From assembly GCA_013396635.1 (NCBI GenBank), contig WBMW01002318.1, positions 1-64,000 of the forward strand: DNA of 64,000 bases. Direction: 5' to 3'. The stretch comes from Penelope pileata (lineage: Eukaryota; Chordata; Aves; Galliformes; Cracidae). The notes beneath the pieces were generated by a model that saw nothing but the letters and a program-made list of their open reading frames with translations, had not been told where the DNA came from and did not search any database. Shown in pieces: positions 24,565-38,694 of the stretch. How positions within the stretch are numbered: the stretch's first letter is position 1; each line of letters opens with the position of its first letter. The position numbers and the translations under genes were made by a program.

Positions 24565-27019
24565 AAACCCACATTTCCTACTCAGAGATAGTTCAGAGCT
24601 TTCAAACTTACTTTCTAGAATTCTTCATATGTCTGTTAACGTTCACATCATAAAAATTGCTGAGTAGTATGTTCATCTATATAGCAGATAACTTTATAAT
24701 ACTGAAAAAAACCTGTAGAAGCTCAGTTCCTACAGTGCATTATTTAGCTCTGACTCAATGTTGTCTCAGTTAAGAAATTTTTTAAAAAGTTGTTAAATCT
24801 ATTATAATTCATTAGATCTCTTTTCCCACAACATGCAACTAGTTCTGAGAACTTTTTAACTCAGATTGTACCAAATATGATCTATCCTCTCGTTCTCTAC
24901 CCTTTATGTTCTCAGAAATTGCTGGTGATACTGGATTGCATCCAAAGTATCTGAAGATTGTATAGAATGAGCATCAATTCAAATCTTTTAATTCCTTAGC
25001 TGTTCTCTACAGTTTAAATGTCAGTATAATAAAAATGAGCAATAGTCTATTATTATCTGTCAGAAATCTAATGGGTCTTTCACAGATACAAGAAAGAAGG
25101 TATGCACTACCATTTAAGTATTTGATTTGAATACTTGATTTGAGCAAGTTGAAAACAATTATCAGATGAGGTAAAAATAGAAAGGAAACCCAGAAAATAA
25201 ACTATTTTAAACTAGTCAAGAGTTTTGTCATTTATAATGCCAGATGAGGTTGAAGGGGGAAAAGTTACAGAGGTCTGATTTGTAGGACACAGCATCCTTA
25301 TGAGATTACCAGGGCCAGAAACAAGTCCTCTATTTTTATACCTAGAGAAGCATCAATATATTGTCAAGACTTACATGCCAGCCCAGTATTTCAAAATGTT
25401 TTAAATATTTTCAAAATTGTTTAAGCAGTATATTTTTTCAAAATCAGTAGCCACACATGTACTAACACATACAGAAATTAAGAAGCTGATGAAGTGCTGG
25501 CACTTCGTCAGTCCGCAGTCATATAGACATAACCTTGACCTCTGAATCTCTATATCTGATCTTCGTATCTTCCTAATTGTTCTTTCAAAGGCCTCATTTT
25601 CCAACAACTTTAGAAATGAAGGAAAAAAATTCTTCTGAACTATCCCAGCATTTATTGCACCAGTGAAAGCTACTAGTTACAAACAGATAAAGTCACTTGT
25701 AAAGAAGTAAGACTTTTTTCCTGAAGCTACATCCCAAGCACTGACACTCAAGAGCCCCCAAAGCACTACCCTTTCTTCCCTACACATGCAAAAATACCAC
25801 CTACATACTGGCACGTTGCAGTTTTAAACTGATGTTCCTTTCAGCCTGTCTGTAGAGGAAATAATTTCTGAAAAACTGCCCAGCTAAATCCCATTGGTTC
25901 TGTATTTCAAAGGAGGATGAAGCAAATTTGTTCTGTCTCTCAACAGTCTTACAACAATATCCTCAGGACAATCTGTATTCAGCCTTACCCCTACACCTAT
26001 ACTCAACTAGTTCCCATTGTCTCGGGCAACTTCCAAGATCACAAATGCCTATGCAGCTTCAAACCCCTGGCAGACATCCAAGCTAGAAAGGATCACTCAG
26101 AATGTCAGTAAGTCCATATTCAGCAAGAAAGAAAAGATAATTGGCAAGCCTAAGCATACAGTATACATATACATTGAAGTGTGGGTCATGAGCTATTGAA
26201 GCTTTCATTTCATAATTTTGTAGAGATGCAAAGTGCGCATTTGTCAGCAGGGACTGAGGTGCAGAATTGTAAAGAAAGTCTCTGACTGAGAAAATTTTTT
26301 TTAATAGCTTCTCAAATTACATTGCTATTATACTAGCAGGTTTTTCTTCAAATAGTAGTAACTAAAATGTGCTCGAATTTATTACAAAGAAAGGAGAAGA
26401 TAATAATTTGGGACTCTGTGAAATTTAGGTGCACACTGTAAGGAGTTGTAGCCTTCTTGATAATTTCAGTGATGTACTTTGGTTGTCGAGAGTTCTAAAT
26501 AGCCCTATTCCTCTTTTCTCTGACAATGGTGATTTTAAAGTATTGATAGACACAGAATGATAGAGCTTAATCTCCACTGTCCTCTTCATGTCAAAGTCTC
26601 TCTTGAGTCCACCACTGTAAACAGGTACCTACATTAGAATCAGCATGATTCTGGTAAGGTTTCCAGGTATCACTGTGGGTATATTAGAAAACAGTGGCAG
26701 ACCAAAAAAAGCAAATCAAGCTATGTGTTGGATAGACCAGCTTAACGTATGTAAAAATCTCCTGTTCCTGCTTCTGATAGCTGCAGTACAAATGCTATCT
26801 TAAACTAAATTTTAAAAAATTTTAGTAAGATTATTTTTGGATTTTATCAAGACCACATAAAATTACCATTATATGGTTCTGAAAAACAAACTCTAGGAAT
26901 CCTGAATATAGCTCTAAATGCCTGTTCATACACACTTCATTTCCTCACTTCTGAATATGTTCTTGTTTGTAATGAACTTCTAGAGCAACATTCCACAAGC
27001 TAAAAGAGCATTTAGGATA

Positions 27020-27610
27020 TGTCAGGGTTTTCGCTGGAATAGACTTAACTTCTTCACAGAGGATCATATGATGTTCTCTTTTGGATTTTTCACGAAAATA
27101 GTGATGATAACACATCCATATTTTTAGCTGTTGCAGAGTAATGCTTTCACAGAGCCAAGGATCCTTCTGCTTCTTATGCTCTCCTGCCAGCCAGGAGGCG
27201 GGGGGTCCACAAGAAGCTGGGAGGGGACACAGCCAGGATGGCTGGCCCCAAGTGACCAAAGGGATGCGCTGTGCCAGAGAAGGTCACGCTCCACAGTAAG
27301 AGCTGAGGTCAAGAATGACAGCACATTGCTAGTGGTGGCATTGTACTGCCAGCAAGTTGTTAGGTCTGATGGGCCCTGCTTTTCGGGAAGAGGCTGACTA
27401 TCGATCTGCCTGCCTATGGGAAGCACCAAATGAATTCCTTGCTTTGCTTGGCTTGTGTGTATAGCTTTTACTTTACCTTGTAAACTGTCTTTATCTTATC
27501 CTATGAGTTTTCACACTTTTGCCCTTCCAATTCTGTTCCCCATTCCCCCTGGGGACAGTGACTGAGTGGCTGTTTGGTGCTTAGCTGCCTTCCAGGATTA
27601 AACCACAACA
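27020..27610 (+). mobile_element. Solo LTR of an avian endogenous retrovirus family
   Basis: A block of about 590 bp bounded by TGTCAGGGTTTTCGCTGG and TTAAACCACAACA, with the TG...CA ends typical of retroviral LTRs. The interior has text recalled from an abundant bird LTR family: GAAGCTGGGAGGGGACACAG, then near the 3' end AAACTGTCTTTATCTTATCC and CATTCCCCCTGGGGACAGTG. No internal viral gene (gag, pol, env) flanks it, so it is a solo LTR left by recombination. I could not define a clear target-site duplication, and the exact family name is uncertain. It is antisense to KDM4C. Confidence 0.75.
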
Positions 27611-30600
27611 GCATGGTATTCAATTTATTGCTTTTAATCAGTAAAGTCCATTTTGGGTTGTAAGCATGACAACCCACAGATCAGCTTACCATCCGAGTAG
27701 ACAATCCCTAAATTTATAAACTTGATGGTAAACTAAAACACAATGTGGATACGTCATGGGTAGCATGAATAAGTACCCTCATTATTATTCACCTAGTTTG
27801 CTTGATAGCCACAAGGTGAAACCACGAGAGCAAACAATTCTTTGTAAAATGGCAGTTGGAGATCCACGGTACTTACAAGGCCAAGTGGCCTAAAACAATG
27901 TCTATGATTTCAGGAGAGGTGTGCTTAGACCTAATCACCTTTAGCAAAGCATGTTGATCTGTAATCTTTTTTAATTCCTCTATTCCCTGAAATAAATACG
28001 ATTTCATGAGACCTTTCTTTCTCCAACCAGGTATACTGCAAGGCCTCCTTGTTTCTGAGATTTCAGAAATGTAATAGAGGAAGAACTGCATCCTTAGCTC
28101 TAATTTCAAGGCACACATACACATATATATATATTATTATACTTGCTGGTAGGAATTATTGACAGCCACAATATATAAACTAATAAAACAAATAAGTAAA
28201 CAGTTAAATAAATCTGACCGAGAATATTAACTTGTAGCAAATTGCCAAGCTGTATCACTGAAGATATGTCCGTCGGGTATTTTAAAAAAAAAGCAACCAG
28301 AAGAACTGTGGGTAGCCCTCCCTAACCGAGCAGACAGGCCAAAGACTCAAGACATTCCCTGATGCAAAATTTGTCAACTGACATCTGTCCTGTTGAGCAG
28401 GTCAGATTTCCTCCTGGTACTGAAACTAGGGACTGTGTGACAAGCTACCCTACGTTATCTTTGAAAAGTAGCAAGTGCATGCTTGTTGTTTATTGGAAGC
28501 AGTCAGTGAGGACTGCAGCATATGCACTCCCCACTTGTGTGTTTGCATGGTTAAGGTAACTGCCACAGCTGTTATCTCACCTCTTTTAAGATATCACATA
28601 TGATCCCCTTTGATGCAATCATTTTGTGATTTAAAGAGGAACTTGTCCTGCTGTTTCCTCCAGAATATTTGTACCCATACACTTCTTTGCACCCTCTACC
28701 ACCTACTGGGTATAGGGAAAGCTGACTGCTTAGCACACTGAAAAGCTGCCTAACAGTTTAAATATTGTAATGGGGGAGTGATTATTCTAAGAAATTCTGG
28801 CAAGGCAGAAATCAGGTACAGAACATGCAATAGCTTGAAATAAAAGGAATCCATATAGCTCCATCTAGATATCTAACACCTACAACTAACAAATCCTGAT
28901 CAATTCAGCAGATGTGAATGCAAACCATAAGAAATACACATGAAAGAGAACAATGTATGTCCTGCTTTGGCAGTTACTGAATGCTTACATGCAAACAGTT
29001 TCAAGAAGCTTCGAGACTGAAATTTCCCTGCTCCCTGTTTTCCTTCTTAAAAATAAATCACTGTGTCTGAACACTGGAATTCTGGTCTATTGTGAACTGA
29101 GCTGAAATTATGTAGTGGATTCAGCGTATACTGGAAAAGCAGAAAGCTGCTGCTATCTTTGTGAGCTAGTTGAAAAGTGAAAACAGATTAGAAAAATAAG
29201 TTCTTCAACAGGCAGCAACATTGCTTTCACACCAGATTTGATGAATAAGTCCTCCCGGCGGCACTAACACCTGATACGCACATTGCATGGATTAGCAAGT
29301 TTTAGTCCGAGCAGAAGAAAAAATGTTTTTTTTCCTTTCCAGTAACTGCTGCAGGTATATTATCTAATGAAAACACAACAAGATTTCTCTAAGGAATGTG
29401 AAATTCATTTGGTGTTGCCATCAGACAATTATATGTTGTTCATCCACTATCTGGGAAGCAGTGAGGCACATCCAGACCCGATTACATTTATTCTTAGCTC
29501 CAGATCAGACTACCCCACTAGGGTGGCAAGCAGTTTCTCATCTCTGCCATACCAGATCCTTGATGCAGGCATACAAGAAAAGAGAGGTTTTCTAATAACA
29601 ATACAGCCACATTTGCTTAATATCTCGATCATCCTAAATCAAATGCCTTTGATCATTAATGGAGCCTTTCAGAGTGCTTCAAATTAAAGGATAAATTTTC
29701 AAAGACATGTAACAGGGAATTGCTGACTGTTTTCTATTAACACCAGTGGGAGGTAAACAGCTCAATCCCCATATACCGCTCTGAAATGTACCCTTTCAAA
29801 ATGCAGTATTTTCAAAAGACTTCAATTACTAGGAAGCTTCTAAGAAACAACAGTATCATTTGCACTGATGCTATCTGTCAGCTAATGCTACTTCTAGTAA
29901 AACGTTGGGCCTGCAGAAAACAGAACACCCCAAATACATCTTTACAGTAGAGGAATACAGAGCACAGCTAGGGGCTGTGCCCTTGGAGCACAAATTAATG
30001 CAGTATATGTTCTTAAGCACTGGGTGTGTATGCCACTCTCCACCTCTGCACAGGGCAAAGAGAAATCTGGCCTTGAAACACACAGCTCTTCTGCAAGCCA
30101 GCGCTCCCCAGAGGCTCTAACTTTCAGAGATTTAGCAGGAGATACACCAAAAAATAAGCTCAGCACAAAGAAGCCTCAGAGGTGCATGAAGGTTAAAAAA
30201 GGATTAGAGTCATATTGTGACACAAACATCACGCAGCATCTGATGAACAGAACTAAGGTTACCATCTAATCTGTTCATTGTAAATGTGGAAGGAAATAGA
30301 ATCTCTCCTCAATTGACTGCAAATTCTGCTCAGATCTGCTAAGTGCACAATGTGGTCTGTAACAGTTCTGAAAAACATGGTAGTGCGCATATGGGAAATA
30401 AAAATCTCAATTTGCTTTTTGGAAATGCAATAAACTACACATTCTCGTCCCTGATGATTTTTATCATTAATAATGTAATCTCACAAGCTAAACATCAGAA
30501 GGTGTAAACAAGTTGTTAGAACAGATTCATGAGAGCTATTCTTCCCATTACAGCAGGATTTTTATATTCAGCAAGGAATTTTTACAAGTTATCTCTGAGA

Positions 30601-30917
30601 GACAGATAACGATACATGGAACTCCCTCTCTCATATCCTTTATTAAATACATATTTCTTATTTAATTAAAAGGCCTTGTAAGATTACTTCTGATACATCT
30701 GGTCAAATGGTAAAGACTAATCAGAACAACCACTGTTTGGAAGCCCATTAGAAAATAATCAATCCCAGCAGCAAAAGTAACAAACATGAACCGAATATTA
30801 AGACATTATCCTCTCAAGGTCAGAAGAAACCGTTCAAGAGGTTCCAACTCTCTAATCTTCAAAAACAAACAGTGAAAGGCAAAGCCAACCAACTCCCCAA
30901 AAAAAGAAAGAACTTAC

Positions 30918-31088
30918 CACAATGTCTTCAGGAAAAGTATCACGACTAAAAGAGCCATCATCAAACACAATTTCATAGAAAAGCTGAGATGTCACTCCTA
31001 TGACTCTGCAACTGTAGTACCGTGTATTTCTGTGTTTCGCGATGACTGTCTGCCCAACTGTAATGGTCTTCTCACATGCTTTAGTTCT
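30918..31088 (-). CDS. KDM4C: KDM4C Tudor-domain exon (first lobe)
   Basis: This 171-bp exon encodes 57 residues: RTKACEKTITVGQTVIAKHR, NTRYYSCRVIGVTSQLFYEI, then VFDDGSFSRDTFPEDIV. The acceptor is TTTTTTTCAAG and the donor GTAAGT. It carries the first Tudor lobe. The segment FDDGSFSRD includes the acidic and aromatic positions that in KDM4A contact the H3 tail and help form the trimethyl-lysine cage. SRDTFPEDIV distinguishes KDM4C from KDM4A (SDNLYPEDIV). It joins in frame to the PHD exon upstream and to the Tudor exon downstream, and is symmetric (phase 0). The exon start is chosen because the previous exon ends on a whole codon; an alternative AG two bases upstream would shift the frame. 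Confidence 0.96.
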
Positions 31089-31930
31089 CTTGAAAAAAAT
31101 TAAAAGTAATTTTAATATACTAGCTTACTCATCAGAACTGTATAGATATTAAAAGAGAAAGGATAACAATTTACCACTCAACAAAAAAACTTCAAATACA
31201 AAATTCTTCCTTACCATCATGATTGCAGAAATTTATTCTACATGAAAAGTTTTTGCATTTTACGGAAAAACAAACAGCATCTCAAGAATAACAAGTAACA
31301 GCACTCACAAATATTTTTGCATTTTATACCTTTTCACCATTCCACAGGAGAGCAAGAATACTTAAACAGTTAACAGAATTTAAATTTCATTTGTAATTCC
31401 TGAAGAGATAACATGGCAGACTTAGACAATGATCTTGCATTGTTTTAGAAGGTGTTTTTTTTTAAGTCCTGCATTGTGATTTAGTTTTTCTAATTTATGT
31501 TTGCCTGAATAGGATAAAAAAAAATGCATACCTGGTTCTCATCAGAGATGTCTACAGCAGTCTGTCTGAGGAACTTCTTAACTAATACTGTGCAGAACAT
31601 TTGCTTAAAGATGTCAGAGAACATTGATCACTTTCCATCACTTACTTATCTAGTATAGCAATATGAATCCTTTTTTTCTCATTTTTCACTTTGCTTTCCA
31701 TAGAGCTAGTTATGTCAATCAGAACAGTAGTGAAATTTGTAAATTATGCAAAAATTCGACATCAGTAACTGCTTAAGAGTTTTTATAAATAAAAAAAGAA
31801 TAGAAACTTGTAAGTCAGCAAATGCTCAGAAGCTCATGATTCTGTCAGCTGTTACATATCAAATCCCAATTAATGTATACCCAGGAACTTCCCACTTAAG
31901 AAGCAATATTATTCACCAGGAAAAAATACG

Positions 31931-32483
31931 TAGGTTGCTCTGAAAGCAATGCCTCCTATTTACTTCCATGAAAACTACAACAGACACGAAGAGCACAATA
32001 ACACTATGTGATAGAGCAAATTCTCAGCTACAAAACTGTCTTTTTCAACACAGGCACCACTATTAGCTGTGCATTTTCACCTGCCATGAACATGAGCCTG
32101 CATGCCACGCTTGTTAAAATTTGCACCAGTAGGGGTGCCCTACTGTCGCTGTTGCCACTGCTGAAACACATCCCCACCCCTCACTGTGCTCACATCCACC
32201 ATTTGGTCTCCAGAAACATGCAGCAAGTGTCGATGAATGTCAGTGGGTGCCATATTTTCTGCATGGAAGAATTCAGTTCCACCCCTTTGCTTCATACACA
32301 CTTCCATGTCAGACACCATTTGGTCAGAGTGCCCCTCTGCTGCCATCTGTCGCACGGCAACAACATGGAACGAGATATTGGTGGGAAGGTTCAACCTCTG
32401 CTGCCGTACCACCAACATCTGCCTCTGATGGTTTGGGCCAACACTGTAAGATAGGAAGCATTATTTTCAGAGCATCCCTGGTA
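31931..32483 (-). mobile_element. Internally deleted mariner transposon, Galluhop-like
   Basis: Terminal inverted repeats are visible: the left end TAGGTTGCTCTGAAAGCAATG and the right end, read on the minus strand, GGGATGCTCTGAAAATAATGC, followed in both by TTCCTAT/CTCCTAT. The minus strand encodes a decayed transposase N-terminus (KQRGGTEFFHAENMAPTDIH, then GDQMVDVSTVR), which is the helix-turn-helix part of a mariner transposase. It is followed almost at once by the element's 3' end, so the catalytic DDD region is gone. At about 550 bp it is less than half of a full mariner (about 1.3 kb). A TA flanks each end. It could only have moved with transposase supplied in trans. The Galluhop name is from memory. 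Confidence 0.82.
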
Positions 32484-32943
32484 AAATCAAGAACTTCTAA
32501 TCCTAGTAAAACACAGAAGGCACTTCTTCCCTGCTATTTTGACTGTCTGTTCCATTCATTACCTCACACAGGTCCATTTGTTTAAGCAAAACAAACTTAT
32601 TGTGACTTCAGCTATACCTGACCATGTAAGCTTTTCTTACAGTGGAAGGTGCAAAGACAACGGTTAGCTGCAACAGCATATACAAAGGATGAATTATTTT
32701 TGTTAGAAATGTTTACATAAGCTGCAAGAAAATATCTTAGGACATATGCTAAAATAACTACTCAATTACCTAAAACTGCTTTTCAAACCCTCAAAGGCAA
32801 TGAATGGACTCTTCAAATCTAAAAGTGTGTCTGGAGAGTCTGGAAAATGCCATTTTTAGCATGAATATCAAAGGGAGAATGAAAGACAGCATCAGTTATT
32901 TTAGTTAGGCTCCAACCATTAATAGTAATGTCAACGCACTTAG

Positions 32944-32960
32944 AAAAAAAAAAAAAAAAA
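32944..32960. repeat. Poly(A) run
   Basis: Seventeen consecutive A in the 8.2-kb KDM4C intron. No retroposed body was recognised next to it. Confidence 0.85.
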
Positions 32961-35900
32961 GACAACTTCCATTTTTGTGAAGGCTAGTCACTATTGTTCC
33001 TCTTTCTTCCACCAACTTCTGCGATTTAAAATTTTTTAACTTCTCTGCTTCTATAAACCAAGTCGAAATACTCTGTGCCATTTCTGGAGACAGTGCACAA
33101 AATCTCTGCGTGCCAGAGCTCTGCCTGACATATGCATTTGGAGGATTTAGCTGAGGTCACCTCAGATAGAAAAATTCAATAATGTTTCTAAAGTTTACTT
33201 AGAAATATTGTTCTGATCATATCTACAAATTATTTAACTATTTACCTGTATTTTCCATTTTAAATTGTTATTTATGTAGTTAATTCTGTTACTTAGTTTA
33301 ACTGAAGACAGATAGAATGAGGAAGAAACAGTCTATTGCTGTTGCCACAGGAGTGCTAACATGTCAATTAGTACTTCTTATCCAATCTTTAAACATATGT
33401 AAATATAAATGTTGATTTACATAACAATTCCTGACTTCAGTCTATTCAGTTATTTGAAAAAAAAAATCAGAATTATAGTGGAGAGTATTAATTGAATTAC
33501 TCATATGAAATAACAGAAAGTAGATGTTTGAGATTCCGTTATAGTAGTCTGAGGAGAAATATCCCTGTTTTAAGGTTTAAATGTTTTTAAAGTCCCAAAA
33601 TGGAACTCTTCTGAGAAGATGGATAAGCAAAACATAGCATTTCAAGAGACAACACAAGCTTATTTAATGATAAGATGTTCAGAGAAGAAATGCCGCAGCT
33701 CATTAGAAAAAATAAGAAAGAAACAGAAGTGCATCCTAGCTCAAGGAGAAGATTATTTTTCAGTATGTTATCTTGGTAGGACTCTTGATTTATTTTCCAG
33801 AAAAAATATTGACAACCATGCTCTACAATTGATTGCATGTCCCAGAAAACATTTCCTGTCAGAAAATCCTAAGAATTTATTGATGTTAAGAATGTCATTT
33901 TTGATCAGAAAGGACAGTTGTTACATAAGGCAGTCTATCAGATTAAAGAAACAGCTGTGGTAGTTACCAGATTACTGAGAAAGCTGCGGTTTAAAAAGCA
34001 TGATTTTAACAGTGCCTAAGCCAAGGATGAACTAAGATAGCAGCAGAAATATAGAAAACAACCAGATGCAATGGAAAAAAGTTAACCTCTCCTTCTGTGT
34101 GCAAACCTCAAAAAGATAAGAGAGAAAATGGCTTTCTCCTGCATTTTCTGTATGTCAGGACACAAAAATCTCATTAAATAAAATACATAAACTACATGTA
34201 TATAAAATCACAATAGCTAGCTATCCTGATGTAGGCATCTAATGGAAATCTAAGTATCTAGAAATCCTCTCAGACTACAGCTTTTAATGGAAAATCCTTA
34301 AATTTCTCATTTAAATGTAATAGAGATTTATTTGATACGGAAACATGAACATGAGAAACATAACTCTCATATCATCATTTTATGCTTACTCCCCAGAATT
34401 GCAATTTGGGCACACAAATGATGCATGACATTTCATAAAATATGCCAGCTCATGATTTTTGACTAATTTGTCCTTCGTATGGCATGCCTCTAGTCTCTTG
34501 AAAATGCTAGGAGGCTGGCATTAGTTAGCAGACAGTGGCAAACAATGACCATTGCACGCTCATGTATTCAGCAGAAAAGGGACCTACAGTTTCCACCTAA
34601 CAGTGTCCCTCCATTCACTGTATGCTACAGGGGCACAAACTGGCCAATAACAGCATACGATCATTTAAAGCAGATCAGAAGCAAGCAATAGCAAATTTTT
34701 CTAACTCCTACCCCAACTGCCCTTTCTAATGACTTTCTAAACACAGGTAAGTGAGACTGCATAGACATTTCTTCCAACTGCACTCTGAAAATGAAAGTGG
34801 GTACATGTACTTTCAGATGACTTTCTCTGACCTTCAGTGCTATTTTTTTAAACTTATAGGAATTAATTTTTTTCCCCTTAGTATTGTTGCATATAACTTC
34901 TTTTTTCTTATTTTCTTGTGTATACGGGAGTCTCAATCAAAATAAGTCTATCTGAACACCTATTCTCAACTGTAGTTCAGAGTGTTCTGGCAATTTGATG
35001 GCAAAAAGATGTGAAGGATATGTTTCATGCCCAGAAATAAACATGGTCATGAGGAAAAATTTAAAAAAACGACCTATTGTCCATAGGCAGCAACACACAG
35101 AACCTTACCTGCACACTGACACTCCAATTTACATGAACAAATTAACATTGAGTGAAACAGAAATAATTAAAACCATTCTGCATAACACAGATTTTCTGCC
35201 AGCAATCTTTCGTATAATTTCTAAAGCTGTACTGTCAACAAATATAAGATATATGCTTAGTTTTAAAGTTTGTGGACATCAAAATAATATATTTTTGAAG
35301 TCATCTCAACATTAAATAATTCTAATTCTTAATATGTGTATATTTGCTTCATTTGACATCACTATGTGGATGCAAGAATTAGGCTTTCCCTTCTGATTGT
35401 CGTTTTTCACCAGAAAGCTTGCAATTATTTTCCATGGTTAAGACAGTGCTCTAGGAAAAAATACTGTAGACAACTCAAAAGGAAAAAGTGAAAAAGAGTT
35501 ATAAAAATGTACCTACGAATAATTCTTACATAATTTGCTTGAGATTGCAGCAATGAATTATTTGGACAAAAATTTCACCTCATCATTGCAATAAGTGCTT
35601 GCCTGACGTGAAAAGATACACTAATATCAGTAATAATACGTATGTATCCTGGGTGGTAGGTTTCTTGTTGAGTAACTTCCTAAATTTGCATGTATCTACT
35701 ACAATAGATACATGTCACAATTTCTCCTACTCCCTTTGGTTGCTGAGTTTTGTGTTGTTGCTTTTTTTAAAAAAAAAAAAACTTGAAGGAAGTAGCAATC
35801 AAAGGTATTCCCTAAGCACACAGGCACCAGGTCTAGAGCTTTGTTAGTGAAACACCAGACAACTATACCTTTGTTTCCTTGAAATGGGGAGAAATAGTGT

Positions 35901-36330
35901 CCTTGCTTTATGTGGAGTGTTTTGTACTAATAAATACCAGGAAGTATGTGTTCTTGCTGACAAAAAGATGTATTTGATTCCTGCAAAAATCTGCAAGGTG
36001 AATCTGCATAACTCCCTTGTTCTGCTTACAAACAAAGAAGTTAAAACAATGGACAAAAAAAAAGCTCACAAGAAGTAAGATGCATGGTTGTGCCTAATAG
36101 TGAAGAGCAACATAATTTCTGCATTTTCTTGACTAGCTAATAGCTAAGGAAGGTATACCAAGAAAACCAATGATAAAAAACACCCAAAGCCTTATAGGCA
36201 TGATTAAATTATCTAAAAGACAGAGTTTAAAACCAAGCATAAATAAACCCTTGACAATTTCCTTTGCCACACCGTACTGGGCTTACAATGGGTTACAATT
36301 GAGTTTACAAGGTTTTAGTATCAAGAGGCT

Positions 36331-36883
36331 GCATGGGGGGGGCCTCTGTGAGAAGAGCCCAGCAGCTGCCTCATGTCAGATCAGAGCTACTGCCCGTGGG
36401 GCCCTGTGCTAGAGCAGTCCACTCCTGAAGGATGGGCCCAGCAGTGCTTGGAGAGCTGCAGCCTGCGGGATCGGTGTGGGATCAGCTGGGGAAGGATGGC
36501 ATCCCTTAGGAGGGATCCCACATGGAACAGGGGCAGAAAGTGACCATGAAGGAGAGGCAGAAAAGAAGCATTATGGACTGACCACAGCCTCCATTCCCTG
36601 TTCCCCTGTGCTGCTTAAGGGGAGGGGGCAGAAGGATGTGGATGGAAAGAAAGTGTTTTCAGTTTGCTTTTAGTTCTCACTGCTCCACTGTTACTAATTG
36701 GCAATAGATGAAATTAATCTTCCTCAAACCTGTTTTGCCTGTGTCAGTAATTGGTGAGTGATCTCCCTGTCCTTATCTCAACCCATGAGCTGTTTCATCC
36801 TATTTCTTCTCCTTGCCCTGCTGAGGAGGTGGAGTGAGAGAGACGTGCGGTGGGCACCCAGCAGTCAGCCAAGTTCAACACAC
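36331..36883 (+). mobile_element. Avian ERV LTR copy (family also present at 57873..58850)
   Basis: The 3' half is the clearest part: a degenerate poly(A)-signal area (GGCAATAGATGAAATTAATC), then GTAATTGGTGAGTGATCTCC, CTGTCCTTATCTCAACCCATG, and the end TGGGCACCCAGCAGTCAGCC AAGTTCAACACA. The reverse complement of the block at 57873 onward carries the same string of motifs, so both belong to one repeat family. The 5' half is GC-richer and holds CTGAAGGATGGGCCCAGCAG-type repeats found in these bird LTRs. The left boundary is approximate. No retroviral gene adjoins it. It is antisense to KDM4C. Confidence 0.75.
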
Positions 36884-38490
36884 AACATCCAGGGCTAAGC
36901 TGAGAATATCACAAAAAAAAAATAACCTCTAACAAAATGCCTGGTCCTTCCCAATTTGGGCCCAAGATAAAACAAAAAAAGCACAGTTTTTCTTACTCTT
37001 CAGCACATCTGATTTTGATTTGAACCAGGTGAAATAAGATTATGCAGAATTTTTTCAAAAAGGTGGGTTCTGAGCTTCATTCAAGCTACTTTGAATATCC
37101 TCCGCAAAACCACTTAAAAAACAGCTACTCCTGTTTCTTTTTCTTTTTTTTTGAGACTTTTTTTTTCTTTTTTCTTGACACTATCAATTAGAGGGCAAGA
37201 AGGTCACTAAGAAAAAAAAGAATTTCAGAGGATTCCCTCACTCTATTACTATTGTGTTTAATAGGATGAGCATGTGCTTAATTTCTTGCCATTCATAATA
37301 ATAAAAGTTTTCTTTCTGTTTCAGGCAAAGTGTAAACTAAAAGTTAAATGATGCTGTTAGAGTCTGCAATATCTTATATTAGATTGAAAGTATAAATTCT
37401 GCTTAAATTATATGCATATTTTTCGTTAATATCTTTTAGTATTTTTATTAACAATTATCATGGATCTGGAGTGCCAGAAAAAAGTCTGTTTAGAATAGGC
37501 ATACCATTACATTCAGCACCATATAAACATAGAAGAAATAATCCATAACTTCAGCACATTTACTATTTAGTGTCATAGAATAAGGCAAAGAAAATAACAT
37601 ACAGTTTTCGTCAGTGTAAGGGGTGCACCAACACAAAAGGCAGATATGTTAGAGGAAATTTGAAAAACTAAGGGTCTAGAGCAGTAGCCACAGTATACAT
37701 ATGAAGTGGATACAGAAGAAAGCATACCACAGAAAATCCTATTTGATCAGAGAATGATTTCCCAGCAACTGATGCATCTCTCACAAATTGGAGTACAGAA
37801 ATGTGTCTGAAACAAATATTACACAATATTTAGGAAGAACAGCCCTATTTTGACTGGCCATGCTCTTAGCCCAGTAATTTCCAACTAGTGGGCAACATAT
37901 TATAAAGAAGACAAGTACCTTAAGCTGCCTGTACAGATAGAGGTTCCAGTTTGTTTGTGCTTTAAACCAAACTCTTACTCCTAAAAAATGTATGAAGACG
38001 TAAAAACCATACAAAGTGTACTGGTTTCATACATTCAGTTTTTTTGGAAAGCAAAGATCTTCACACTGCATAACATTTTTGGGGAAATTTTAAACAGGGA
38101 CACACAACTTGTTTGCCTTTTTACGAGCTACCAGCAGACTGAAACTGGCTGATCACTCTAGTTGGGAGGCACTTTAGTACGCTCAAAAGAAAATCTTACT
38201 CTCCAGTAGTCTTGTCATTAATACCAATGATTCACTGACAGCCTCTTGAAAGGAAGATATACATTATACAATATAGGTAATACAGACATCACTTTTAATG
38301 TAAAAAGGAGATAAAATATATATTCAAACAAAGAGTTTGCAACTTGAGAATTTTCACCTTGACCAATGTATCAAGTCATTTCCTTAATAAGACTATATTA
38401 AGTTCATCTAGTTTGCTGGAAAAGATAACAGACTTTCAAAAGCCCAAGATCAACGGCAAGAGTTCTCTCCTAACCAAAATCATATAATTA

Positions 38491-38694
38491 CAGGATCACA
38501 GAATGGCTTAGGATGGAAGGGACCTCAGTCCCTCAGTCCCTTGAGCATCCAGTTTCAACCTGACTGCCATGGGCACAGTTGCCACTCACCAGATCAGATT
38601 GCCCAGAGCCCCATAAAACCTGGCCTTGAACACCTCCAAGGATGGGGCATCCACAACTTCTCTGGGCAACCTGTTCTAGTGCCTCACTACCCTA
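38491..38694 (-). mobile_element. CR1 LINE fragment, 3' end, minus strand
   Basis: It starts CAGGATCACAGAATGGCTTA (reverse complement of a CR1 3' end) and runs through GATTGCCCAGAGCCCCATAA, CTTGAACACCTCCAAGGATG and CTCTGGGCAACCTGTTCTAG, all standard reverse-strand CR1 text. It is only about 200 bp and lacks coding capacity. It is in the same orientation as KDM4C and lies about 600 bp downstream of the PHD exon. Confidence 0.9.

Larger units (their letters stand above)
13978..30917 (-). other. KDM4C: KDM4C intron (16.9 kb) with CR1 cluster and an LTR
   Basis: Donor GTAAGT at 30917..30912 and acceptor GTAAACAG at 13978. From 13978 to about 21969 I see unique AT-rich sequence plus one 164-codon antisense open frame (see findings). 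From 21970 to 24564 three CR1 fragments sit close together. One ambiguous base (n) is at 22651. From 24565 to 27019 there is unique sequence, then an LTR at 27020..27610, then unique sequence to the exon. No KDM4C exon is missing between the flanking Tudor exons, because the protein joins directly across the intron. Confidence 0.85.

Noticed and set aside
32008..32454. 148-codon plus-strand open frame, with a similar 145-codon minus-strand frame at 48411..48848
   Set aside because: Both are the antisense of the mariner transposase remnants. Their similarity to each other reflects the shared element, not a gene family.
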